From Molanna angustata (Eukaryota; Arthropoda; Insecta; Trichoptera; Molannidae), in the NCBI GenBank assembly GCA_963576475.1, contig OY754979.1, positions 24,995,034 to 25,059,033 on the forward strand: a DNA stretch of 64,000 bases, written 5' to 3'. Below the pieces are notes generated by a model. That model did not search any database and was not told where the DNA came from. It saw only the letters and a program-made list of their open reading frames with translations. The stretch's first letter is position 1. The number at the start of each line of letters is the position of its first letter. The position numbers and the translations under genes are program-made. Below are positions 43,201 to 53,139 of this stretch, in pieces.

Positions 43201-46200
43201 TACTGTTACTGAAATATGTAAAAAACATAAAAAAAAGAAAAGAAGAGTTTATTTTTTTTTCAGAAATCTTCCCGAGTGTACGCTAAACAAATCACCAAGT
43301 TTCATTATAATCAGATGGATGGTATAAGAGCATAAAAAGGACTTACAAAGATACAAATGATACTAAAATCTGAAATTTTCATCTATTGATAGGAGGTGCG
43401 CACTGGTAAATGCAAACACTCCCAGACGCCAGACTTACCTTAATAAGGAAGTATATAATATAAAAAAAAAATCAGCCATTAAAAATGAATTGTTTTTTGA
43501 CATTGTTATCTCTTAAACTATAATTAAATAATTCAAAATTAAAATGATTAACAACATTTGTAACAATGCCGTATTGTGTTTGCGAAGCTCTTTGAGTAAC
43601 ACATAAAATTATTTGATTTGATATGGGGACCATGTGATTCATATTAATTACGGATAGCCTAGTCTTCACACCATTTTTTAAACCTAACCTACAAAAGTTT
43701 GCTAAAAATAGGTTGGTTAGGTTTGTTTGTATTTACAATTGTGACTGGCGTGAGCCAGTTGCATTATATATTAAAAAAAGTAACACAAATATTAAAAAAA
43801 ATACTAAATTGGTATTTTTACCAAACTTTTATAGGTTATGTTTAAAAAAAATGGTGTGAAGACTAGGCTATCCATTAATTATACCAACATAGACAACTAG
43901 TCTCTTTGTATGGTTCTGAAATAAAAATCACACCAGAGATTGGATTTATGACAGGTATTATGGCGGACATTAGAACCTGGTTGTATCTGTTTCGTGTGAG
44001 CCCATATGTTTGTTGAGGTAATGATTGTTAGTGCAGAAAGTTGAAATTGTGTACCTACTTAGTGTGGAAAAGGAACAATTACCTGGTTCATAATTGCATA
44101 TAATTGTCAATAAAATTGTAAAAAACTGCTAGCCCTAGATAAGGATTTCCTAGTTTAGAATAGAATAGTTGGGCAGCAGTAATCTACTTATTGTTGTCAT
44201 TATAAATATGGTGTGATAAAAGGTAAATAAATAATCCCTATCAATCTCTCGAATCTTTTTGAATGTTTATATTTAAGGAATCTTAAGTTCCATTTGAATT
44301 TAAATTAATTAGATTTTTTTTGACATTGTGACTATGCTGACAATATGAATGGTAAAATTTTACTTGACAATAATGAATTCACTAAAAATATATTTATTTT
44401 ATTCATATAACTTTTTGTTCATAATTTAAACAAATATGTACATTGAAAACTGGCGGGCTTGTTGCCATTAGGTAATTTCTTCAACCAAACCAGATTTATT
44501 TAGTAAAATAGAAATATTATTACATAAAAAAAAAAAAAAACAATTTCTCTCACCCTCATTTTTTCTGGCAATATCTGGTATCTGCTTTGTCTTGTGTGGA
44601 TTGTCCTGAAACATGTCCAGGGCGATGTGTTCTTTGACCGTGAGCCTCTCGAGGGGTGCTGCTCGCCGACAAAACTTGACATATTCCGCACTCAAGGCTT
44701 GACATTCCCACTTCTCTGGCTGCCAACTGTCCAGTCCTACCAACTCACAGTCGTACACAAAAGAGCCGGAACGAACTAAACAAAGAAAAATTATATTTTA
44801 TAAAAGTACATACACCCTGCCCATATTATTTATTTTAATAGTTATAACTAGTGGTGATATTCAAGGGGTTCACACAGAGGTTTGGCCTCTAAAGGGTGAT
44901 AACTCACTTAGAGTAGTTTTGATGAAGCTCCATACAAAATGTATTAGGAAAAAATTTCACAAATTTAGATATCTATATGAAAATAGCAATTTCATAGGGG
45001 TATTTGAATATAACTAGCTGTGAGGCACCGGCTTAGAATAGTGCTTCCACTCTTTTCTATTATTGTTTTCGAGTGTCCCATAAGAGCCGGGTAATCGAAA
45101 ATACAACAGGCAACAATAACATCTCACATAGTTCAGCAATGAGGTTCACCACCCATTCTGAATATAGTGCCTTTTTAAGTGAGACGAGACTGGTGTGTGG
45201 GTATACACAGATATGTTGTGCTCCCTTTTATAAGGCAATGCACACCCGCACACCTTTCGCTGGTTACCCCACATTGTGGGATATGCCGTGATGGTATGAA
45301 TGAATTTGAATATAAAATATATTGTACAATGGGTATTGCCATCGGAGCACTTGCCATTGCCAAATCAAACCAACAAAATATTAAAACAAAGAAAAATAAT
45401 AAATTATGTGTACTATAAAGTTACATTTTAAGATAAATAATTATTTGACAAATTTTTAACAGACAAAGTAAGAATATTATAGGAGAACCAGGAACTCCAA
45501 GAGCATACAGTATGTCCAATTCTGATTCGTCTAAATTTATCCGTCTGAATTTTAGTACATGAGAAATGTAATAAAAGGTGCTTGCATTTATATGGGACTC
45601 ATTACGTCACACCGCGCGAAAAAAAATCCTTTTATCCATGGTCGCCCGTTGGTTACAGACGTTTTCGTACTCTGAAACGAATCAGAATAGGACATAGTGA
45701 CTACGTAAACCAGCCAATGACAGGTTGAAATCCCAGTAGGTGCTTTGAGTTCCTGGTTCTCCTATGATATTTCAACTTCGTCTCTATTGAGACGTTAAAA
45801 ATTTGTCAAAAAATATCATTGACTCCTGACAGGGAAAAAATATCTTAACATATCGACAATGTTTCACGCCAGGATACGCGAGAAATGTATGCAGGGTCTA
45901 ATTTTTTCACGGCTTTTCCAACTTTGAAGTTAAAAAAAAACACCAATTCAGAGGCTTCGCAGCATATATGTTCCATATACAGATTTACTTAGAATTCGGA
46001 GTAGAACATTTCGTGTGTCTGTGTGTCCCCCCCCCCTTATAACTTTTGATCCGCTCAATTTACACAGCCCAAAATTTCAGAATATATTAACAGTTATAGG
46101 CCTATAAAACGTCAAGGGTTATCAACTTTTGAATTTTTATTTTATTTTTCCATATATCTCAGAAACCATAAAAGCTAGAACGCTGAAAATTGGTACAAAC

Positions 46201-48322
46201 ATAGACAAATACAAAATCTCAAATTGATATTTTCAAAAAAAAATAATTTGAGATTTTGTATTTTTAGATTTTTTTAACTGCCTATATTTCCAAAACTTTA
46301 AAATATTGAAAAAAGCTGAAACACCCCAACTAGATAATTTAATTGAATTTAGTGAAGACATTGCTTCATACAATTTGTATGGCAGTTGTCTATACACAAT
46401 ATCTAAGAAGACTTAATAGTTTGATACTAATCTCCAAACATATGTACATACATACATACATACCATCATGCTGTTTTCATATTCTGGGTAGGATCAAAGG
46501 ATTGTGTTCTGCGCAGCCTACGTTATATATATTTGTCAATTAATGATAAAAGAACCAACCGTCAGGACTAGGAAAGCTGTGAAGTTGGACTTGGTATGAA
46601 TCCTTGAATGCTTTTTGTGCTACGGCACCCAGTATAAATGAACATGTCCTCCAATATGTTCTGTTAACATGGAAGGGATCTGATATCATAAAATGCAGCA
46701 ACTAGAAAAGAAAATGATATAAAACTAAAACATTAACTATGAATTATAAGTCTGAGTCCATTTTGTAGTAAACTGGCATACAAAAAATTAAAATGATATA
46801 AAAAAAACATGGTGGCTGAAACAACTTGTACACACACAAATTTTACAATAATATATTTATTTATTTATTTTGCTGAGATACCAGCAAAGAATAGTGTTTC
46901 CACTCATTTCTTATTATTATCATTTTCGGGTGTCCTACAACACCCGGATAAACAAAAATACAAGGGGCAAAATAAATTCTTACATATTTCAACAATAAAG
47001 TTCACCACCAATGTTGCCATTTTAGGCGAGACACGACTGGTGTGTGGTGATACACACATGTGCCGTGTTGACTCGTAAGGTAATGCACACCTGTCGCTGG
47101 TTACCCCATTGTGAGTTATAGTTATTGGCAAATAGCTTGAAAGATCATGTAGGCTGCGCAGAGTGCAAATTTGAGTTTTTCACTTGATTGGTATCAGTGC
47201 AAGCCATCGTCCTCTCATCCAATATTTGTAAATAACTATAATAATAATCATAGCTAAATCATAATCTGAAGATATACAAGTGACGATTTGACAAGTTACT
47301 CGTGACATAAAAAATTAACCATTGTAGTAAAATATTATTATTGAAGGTGTTATCAGACAGCCAGGTATAGTATGGTGATATGTCTGTGCTGTCTCACAAC
47401 AGTATTCACTTGTTCAGTCAGGTATAGTATGGTGATATGTCTGTACTGTCTCACAACAGTATTCACATGTTAAGTCTGTTAAGTTTATTTTTAAACACAT
47501 TAACACTTTGTGCAGCAACGAGTTTCGGTGATATTAGATTAAGTGAATTCTTTTTTGAAGAAAAAGTAGCACCAATTGAGCTATAAAAGCAGGAGTTATA
47601 TTAGTATGAATTGTAAATATTAATCAAATATAATGATTAACACTTCTTTGAACCCTGCCCAAGTGGCCACTTTATTGCCATATGCCAATTTCTTCCAGCT
47701 AACCATTATTTCTAGAGTGATGTTTATGAGTGAAAATAATTTAAAGTAGGTACCTCCAAGGTGCAGCTCTGTACCAGAGGCCTATGCATATCCCATATAG
47801 TTACTCCATCCACTAAAGCTAGTACACTCCTTTTAATCAGCATGTCTCCCAAATCTAAAAGCATCGAAGGATTGAAAACAAGAATAGTAAATAATTCTCA
47901 ATTATGTTTTGAAATTAATGCACAAAAGTCTTACGTTTAGTACAATCATAAGGGGTCGATAAATCTTTATTCATGATTAATGTAGTATCCTTAGGAACCC
48001 CCATATATCTCACTTCAATCTTTTCTATTCTTCCTACATCCTCTTGCCTTTTCTTCTCCTGTTCAAATATTTTATTACGCTTATCAATAGTCTCTTGAAG
48101 ACTCAAATTTCCTAAAAAAAATAAAGTTATTTTAAAACATTCGATTTAACAAAGTATTTTAGATTCGGTGTGATATAAACAATAATATTGAATAAAATCG
48201 ACTAATATTAAAATAAGATACCTACTTATTTGTACAAACTTATTTAAAATATCGTTTGATATTAAAGTTTTTCGTTGAATACCAAAAACGCTTTTGGAAA
48301 GCAATAATAAATTACGCTTCAT
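40243..48322 (-). CDS. mRpL39: Mitochondrial ribosomal protein L39 (mL39)
   Basis: Seven minus-strand exons join in phase: 48322-48226, 48111-47935, 47854-47754, 46701-46560, 44775-44554, 42799-42567 and 40311-40243 (346 aa). The N-terminus MKRNLLLLSKSVFG is basic and lacks acidic residues, as expected of a mitochondrial import signal. Residues about 60-130 form a TGS-like fold (EKIEVRYMGVPKD, MNKDLSTPYDC, LALVDGVTIWDMHRPLVQSC). Then come VNRTYWRTCSFILGAVAQKA, SGSFVYDCELVGLDSWQPE, KEHIALDMFQDNPHKTKQI and DHIDISKGPMISNTS, ending RFQGVSIPAPIVINHIAYSI. Order and spacing follow animal mL39, a threonyl-tRNA-synthetase-like but non-catalytic subunit of the large mitoribosomal subunit. All splice sites are GT/AG. 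Length is close to the vertebrate protein. Introns are loaded with repeats but no exon is damaged. Confidence 0.95.
40968..41225 (-). pseudogene. LINE ORF C-terminal fragment in mRpL39 intron 6
   Basis: The minus strand reads KLSKLRWAGDVQRIPLSWVP, KRVLGGHPGGKQG and, after frameshifts, WRRMLLEAMARYGL-type sequence: the LRWAGHVQRM / GRP-R / WR-A-YGL ending of an RTE-like LINE. It has several stops and frameshifts. Confidence 0.6.
41564..42326 (+). mobile_element. 5'-truncated RTE LINE with (GAA)n tail and 11-bp target duplication
   Basis: AATAATTATTT flanks the insertion at 41564-41574 and 42316-42326. The insert encodes the last third of a reverse transcriptase and ends in a GAA microsatellite that overlaps the stop codon, so there is essentially no 3' UTR. 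This is classic RTE architecture. It lies in mRpL39 intron 6, antisense to that gene. Confidence 0.85.
41585..42301 (+). pseudogene. RTE-type reverse transcriptase, C-terminal 238 codons
   Basis: The fragment starts after the palm domain. It shows GLKMNISKTKMMSNAE (RT motif D region), RYIYLGHTVM (motif E), RRCGLAWAAFGKLS, ACILPVLTYGMETSVLT, AMERKLLGISIKDR, WSWAGHIARCQDSRWTKKIL, and GRPQARWSDDIKKCAGGRWM at the C-terminus. The frame is fully open, so the copy is young. The endonuclease and RT fingers/palm are absent through 5' truncation. The start given is merely the first ATG inside the fragment. Confidence 0.88.
43651..43873. mobile_element. MITE family G, 223 bp, 8-bp target duplication
   Basis: Long inverted ends (GGATAGCCTAGTCTTCACAC and reverse, continuing through ACCTAACCTACAAAAGTTTG) are flanked by ATTAATTA at 43643-43650 and 43874-43881. 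The centre holds GACTGGCGTGAGCCAGTTGC, itself a small palindrome. The 8-bp duplication fits a hAT-driven MITE. It lies in mRpL39 intron 5. Confidence 0.88.
44440..44505 (-). mobile_element. SINE family B fragment in mRpL39 intron 5
   Basis: GGCGGGCTTGTTGCCATTAG and GTAATTTCTTCAACC correspond to the body of SINE B. It ends about 50 bases before the exon 5 donor. Confidence 0.5.
45018..45295 (+). repeat. Repeat H copy 1 in mRpL39 intron 4
   Basis: TTAGAATAGTGCTTCCACTC, TCGAGTGTCCCATAAGAGCC, GACTGGTGTGTGGGTATACA and TCGCTGGTTACCCCACATTG match copy 2 at 46870-47118 in the same orientation. The right end carries GCCGTGATGGTATGAATGAA, a tip similar to the RTE-like family tail. Confidence 0.65.
45478..45845. 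repeat. Foldback repeat E, diverged copy
   Basis: ATAGGAGAACCAGGAACTCC at the left is inverted at the right (GAGTTCCTGGTTCTCCTATG), with CCAATTCTGATTCGTC / GAATCAGAATAGG further in. The right end continues CAACTTCGTCTCTATTGAGA and ATTGACTCCTGACAGGGAAA, as in the long inverted repeat at 34254-35040. Confidence 0.65.
45900..46500 (-). repeat. Repeat D, inverted copy
   Basis: It matches 10100-10800 in reverse: GAGGCTTCGCAGCATATATG, CTTAGAATTCGGAGTAGAAC, a C-run, ATATATCTCAGAAACC, and AATAGTTTGATACTAATCTC, ending in a (CATA)n tail and ACCATCATGCTGTTTTCATA. It lies in mRpL39 intron 4. Confidence 0.65.
46870..47118 (+). repeat. Repeat H copy 2 in mRpL39 intron 3
   Basis: AGAATAGTGTTTCCACTCAT, TTTTCGGGTGTCCTACAACA, CGACTGGTGTGTGGTGATAC and TGTCGCTGGTTACCCCATTG match copy 1 at 45018-45295. 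Confidence 0.65.
47362..47475. repeat. 57-bp tandem duplication
   Basis: CAGGTATAGTATGGTGATAT starts at 47362 and again at 47419; the two units differ at very few positions. It lies in mRpL39 intron 3. Confidence 0.85.
47625..47740 (-). mobile_element. SINE family B, 5'-truncated, next to mRpL39 exon 3
   Basis: CACTTCTTTGAACCCTGCCC, AAGTGGCCACTTTATTGCCA and CCAATTTCTTCCAGCTAACC identify it. It ends within about 15 bases of the exon 3 donor. Confidence 0.7.
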
Positions 48323-49140
48323 TTTTGTGTTTTCTTTATTACGAGCTTTTTATAACCCTAAAAATTTAAATCCAAATTTCACATTGACGACATTGACAAT
48401 TGCGATCATAGACTGTGATTTAGTAGACCATAGAGATATGGTCAAAAAAATTCATGGAAAATGACTACTTCGCCAAACGACAGAGTGATCATCTTAATAC
48501 ACCGGGGGGAGTTTAAAAGAAGAACAGTGGGAAGGTGTTGCGAGGTTGTTGATAATTATTTAAATATTATTTGAAAGTGAAAGTTAGTTGTTGGTTTTGT
48601 CGGGAACTATTTCTTATTCAGTGCTCACACTGAGGTGGCACTATCTATCTATGTCTATTTCTGTTTGGGGGCTTTTCACCGTAATCCAGTGTTCTCGCCC
48701 TTGTCTGTATATGATCAGAATCATTCAGAATCCGATGCTGATCCGAGAGTTAAGTGGGAGTTTGGACTCTAGCTCTTACACTGCTTAGAGACCAGTACTG
48801 CAAGGATAGAAAAAAATTAACAAAATTTTGATGTTTTGCTGAGCATTTGTAACCATCATGACATTTAGGCAGTCTTTGGTTCTTATGAAACATAACAATA
48901 TAACGTAACAATGCAAGGTTATACCTTGTCAGCTTGGGAACACTTAGATTGTATTTTTAACAGAAAATAAATTATATAACATTATATAAGAAGAAAACAT
49001 TATTTACATGTCATGAAATAACAAAATATTTAATATTTAAAATATTTAAGTAACAATAAGTGAAAGGATGAATATAGCTAAGTGAGTAGATCAGTGCTTA
49101 TAATGTAGTTTAACAATATAATTAAATTAAAAAGAAGAAA
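48323..49140. other. Upstream region of mRpL39 and AT-rich spacer
   Basis: The first 150 bases before the mRpL39 start codon hold pyrimidine-rich sequence and should include its promoter, but no TATA box or clear initiator was recognised. 48590-48790 is somewhat GC-richer with an open frame lacking family resemblance. Confidence 0.4.
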
Positions 49141-49428
49141 TATAAGAAAAGTTACATAAAACATAATTGAAAGTCATATGCCTGCACAAATATAAACGTG
49201 CACACATACATACATACATACATATACACATACATATACATGCACATTACAAAGGTATGTGCAGTATTTAAAAGAAACCAAAATTAAGGAATTATAATAT
49301 ATAATAAATTTGATCAAAAGAAAAAATGTATACAACTTAACAAGGACATTACAACCAGAGAAAAGATAAAATAAAAAAAAAAAATAAATAAATGAACATG
49401 TGCCGATATAATAAATTGAGTACACATG

Positions 49429-52400
49429 CTAAATCAGGATATTGTTCTCACTAATGAATGACGCTAGACTTCTATAGATTGGAGGGGTAGCTATGGATAG
49501 AAGAAAAGACATATTTATGGGGAGAGGAATTTTGAGTTTGATAGCTTTGGAATAAATGGGAGCCTTATTGAATAAGGAGCAGCCAAGGAAAATGTGATTG
49601 ACATCACCATCCTCCAGACCACAATCACACAGGGAGGAATCTTTTACTCGGATTTTGTTGAGAAATACAGGAGTACAAGAGTGACCAAGTCTGATACGAC
49701 TGATGATTGACACTTGCTTTTTTTTCATTGGTATATGTGTGAACCAAGGCTTGGTGGGAAGATTCTGCTGGATGGACGCATAAAAAGAGCGAGATCTGAA
49801 ACTGATTTGCTTCCAAAGATGTTCCCAGCGAGCATTCATTCTCTGTTTGAGGACTGGAATCATGTCCTCCAGAAAGATGTAGAAGTGTTTAGGGTCCCCA
49901 TCTTCAGAAGCTTCTTTTGCAAGTTCATCAGCTCTATCGTTCCCTGGGATTCCACTGTGACCAGGGATCCACGCAATGGTGACACATTGGCCCAAGATTC
50001 CCAAATCCAGAATCTTGTGTTTGATCTGGAGAACAGTGAGTTGGTTGAGAAGGTTTTTGGGATTGGAGGATATGGCCTTGACTGCGCTAAGAGAGTCTGT
50101 TAGAATAATAGAGTTTGAAATGTTGTTTGAAGATATAAAATTAACAGCCTCTAATATAGCCAAACATTCTGCTTTAAAGATAGACGTTTCCGCTGGGAGT
50201 TTGTACTTTCCAGACTGGTTTAAAGAGGGACAGAAGAACGCTGCTCCTACAAGAGCTGGGATTCCCGCCCTCCTGGAACCATCTGTATATATGGGAACAT
50301 GATTTACACATTTGGTGTTAATGATTTCTTGAAATAGAAGCGGAGTCTGATAGTCATGTTTATGAAGCTTTAAGTCAGAGATGTTTGGGAAAAAAGTGTT
50401 AGATTCATGGGGGCAAGAGAAGATTGGGAAGTTGTTGTCACTGAAGAAGGGAGTTTGGAAGGAATTGAGAAATTTGAAGCTATCAATGAGCAGGGGTAAA
50501 GATTTTTTATGTCTCCAGTATGGTTTAGAGATGGAGTATTCCGAAAGAAGCTTTAGTTTAGGAATAATTGGATGATTGGAGATTCGGGAAGCCTTAATGA
50601 AATATCTATCTGCTAGATACTGTCGACGGAGTGAAAGGGGAGCTTCCCCACATTCCACCTGTAAAGCAGAAATAGGAGATGATTTCATGGCTCCTATGAT
50701 GATGCGAAGGGCACGGGATTGAATTTTATCTAATTGGGAGGAGACATATTTCGGAAAAGGATCCATTAGAAATATAGCGTAATCCAAGTGAGAACGGACA
50801 AGGGCATTGTACAGGAGTTTGAGAGTTTTGGGGTGAGCGCCCCACCAGACCCTCGAGACTGACCTCAGAACATTAATCGCTCTCTCACATTTGTCGACAA
50901 CGAACTCAGTGTGAGGAAGGAAAGTAAGTTTTTGATCAATGACCAAACCTAGAAATTTTGTGTGAGGGACTATGGGGATACGAATGCCATCAAATGATAC
51001 ATTGATGTCTGGTACTGATCTTTTGTGGGAGAAAATCATGACCTGGCTTTTATGCGGGGAAAGTTGAAGACCGTGAGAGTCAAGCCACTCACTGAAATTT
51101 TGCAGGGCCAGGTTCAAGATCCCTTCAACCTTTTCAATCGATCTGTCTGACACATATATCATGATGTCATCCGCATATTGTAGAATTCTAGCATATTTGG
51201 TGATTAATTTTTCAAGGGTGCAGGTGTAGATATTAAAGAGAAGTGGGGCTAAAACAGAACCTTGAGGAAGGCCCTTCCATGTTTTGCGGGTTTTCTTACT
51301 TTTACTGTCAGCATTTAATACAATGTTTCTTCCACTTAACAGGTTTTGTACAAAAAGAGCTGTTTTATGTGGGACTCCTTTATCTAGGAGGGTCTTAATA
51401 AGTATGTCAATGTGAACATTGTCATATGCCGCTTTCATGTCAAGAAAGACTGCCCCTAGGACTTATTTTCTTGATTTTGTAAGATGTACATCCGTAATAA
51501 AGATACTAAGGTTATCTGCAGTACTTTTCCCTTTTCTATATCCAAACTGCAATCTTGGGAGAAGGTTATTGGTTTCAAAATAATGCTCCGTTCGATCCTT
51601 TATTAGGTGTTCAATAATTTTGCTCATTGTAGTGGATAGTGCAATCGGTCGATAGGAGTCACCATTATTGGGATTTTTTCCGGGTTTGAGAATAGGGATG
51701 ATAATTTGAGTTTTCCAGTCTTCAGGGATGTTACCAGTGTTGTAAATGTTGTTAATAATATAGAGGAAGTATTTCTGGGAAGATTCTTGAGCATGAGAAA
51801 TAAAACTGTAAGGGATGCCATCCACTCCTGGCGCTGAGTCTTTTACTCTATTCAATACAGCTTGCAGTTCATGAAGAGTGAAAGGGGAGTCTAGAGTGCA
51901 GTTAAATTCCTCTAGCAGGTAAGGATTTGGAGAGAGATTCTGAATGGGGACTGTAGGAGGGGCTAACGTGTTTAAAAATTCATTCTCCCAAGTATCGGAG
52001 GTAGGTTTAAGTGCAGGGGTACTCGCAGCCGATCTAAACTGTCTAATCTTCTTCCATACGGATGTAATATTGGTTTCTGGAGAGAGGGAGGAACAGTATT
52101 CTATCCATCCCTTTTTCTTTTTGTCTTTAAGAATCCTCTTGGTCTTTGCTTGAGTGTTAAGAAAAAAGTCAAAGTTTTCATATGACATTTGTTTCTTGTA
52201 CCGAGACCTTGCTGCTTTGCGGTCCTGCACAGCTTTAGTGCATTCAGCATCCCACCACGGGGGAGGGGATCGATTGGACCTACGCAGGGATTTTAGATGA
52301 ATGGATTTCTCTGCTGCTGCGTATATGGATTGTTTTAGGAGGTCATAGCACTCGGGGATGTTAGATGGGGAGGGGGTGGGGAGTTGAAAGATGTGAGAAT

Positions 52401-53139
52401 CCAGAATTTCTGTGTAAACCGTCCACCTAGCTCTGTTAACATTATACTTATGAGGGGAAGAGTGGGAGCACTCTTCTATTTCCCTCCCAAAGCAAATGTA
52501 GATAGGGAAGTGGTCACTACCCTGCGGATCCTGATCCAGGGACCAGGACGCAAGGGATGCAAAGTTGGGCGAGCAGATAGACAGATCTACCGAACTTGGA
52601 TTCTGAAAGGGAGGGACACTGCGTGTGGGAGACCCATCATTTAGTAAGCAGAGACTGAGCTCATCCAATGTATTAACTAGGGTTCTGCCAGAACTATTGG
52701 GGGAGACTGACCCCCAGGAAGGATGGTGACAGTTGAAGTCACCCAATAAGAAGAGTGAGTCAGCAAATGGCTGGATAGTAGACCTCAGCTTAAAAATGAT
52801 AGACGGGGTAGGATGGGGAATGTAGACTGAAAAAAAGGAAATGTCATTGATTTTGGCTCCGACCAGGTTTATTTGATCAGAGTTTAAATCAATGGGGATG
52901 GAGGAGAAGGGGATGGATTGTTTGATGAAAAGGGCCGAGCCACCCTTTCCATCATTTCTGTCATCTCGGACACAGGCAAATCCCGGGAGCCTAAAAGAGG
53001 ATCCCGGGAGGAGCCATGTCTCCGAGATGGCAATAATAGTGGAGTTGAATTGATGGATGAGAAAGAGGATATCAGTTTTGTTGGAATTGAGGCTCCGGCA
53101 ATTCCACTGAAGAATCCTCGTAATGGCTTGTGGAGCCAT
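49429..53139 (-). pseudogene. LINE ORF2: endonuclease, reverse transcriptase, RNase H (one nonsense codon)
   Basis: About 1,236 codons in a single register from ATG at 53139 to the stop at 49429, broken only by TAA at 51465-51463 (codons either side: LTKSRK / VLGAVFLDMKAAYDN). The N-terminal APE-type endonuclease (about 1-220) shows ILQWNCRSLN, SETWLLPGS, LLGDFNCHHPSWGS and GSDHFPI. The reverse transcriptase shows GVDGIPYSFI, YRPIALSTTMSKIIE, FGYRKGKSTADNL, GLPQGSVLAPLLFNIY and the catalytic ARILQYADDIMIY. The RNase H domain shows IYTDGSRRAG, FKAECLAILEAV, LTDSLSAVKAI and WIPGHSGIPGNDRADELAKE. A late CDCG-GDVNHIFLGC motif ends the protein. It would nick target DNA and prime cDNA there. Confidence 0.9.

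Noticed and set aside
49200..49246. CRISPR-like or functional tandem array of CATA units
   Set aside because: A simple microsatellite, probably the tail of a retroelement; there are no spacers.
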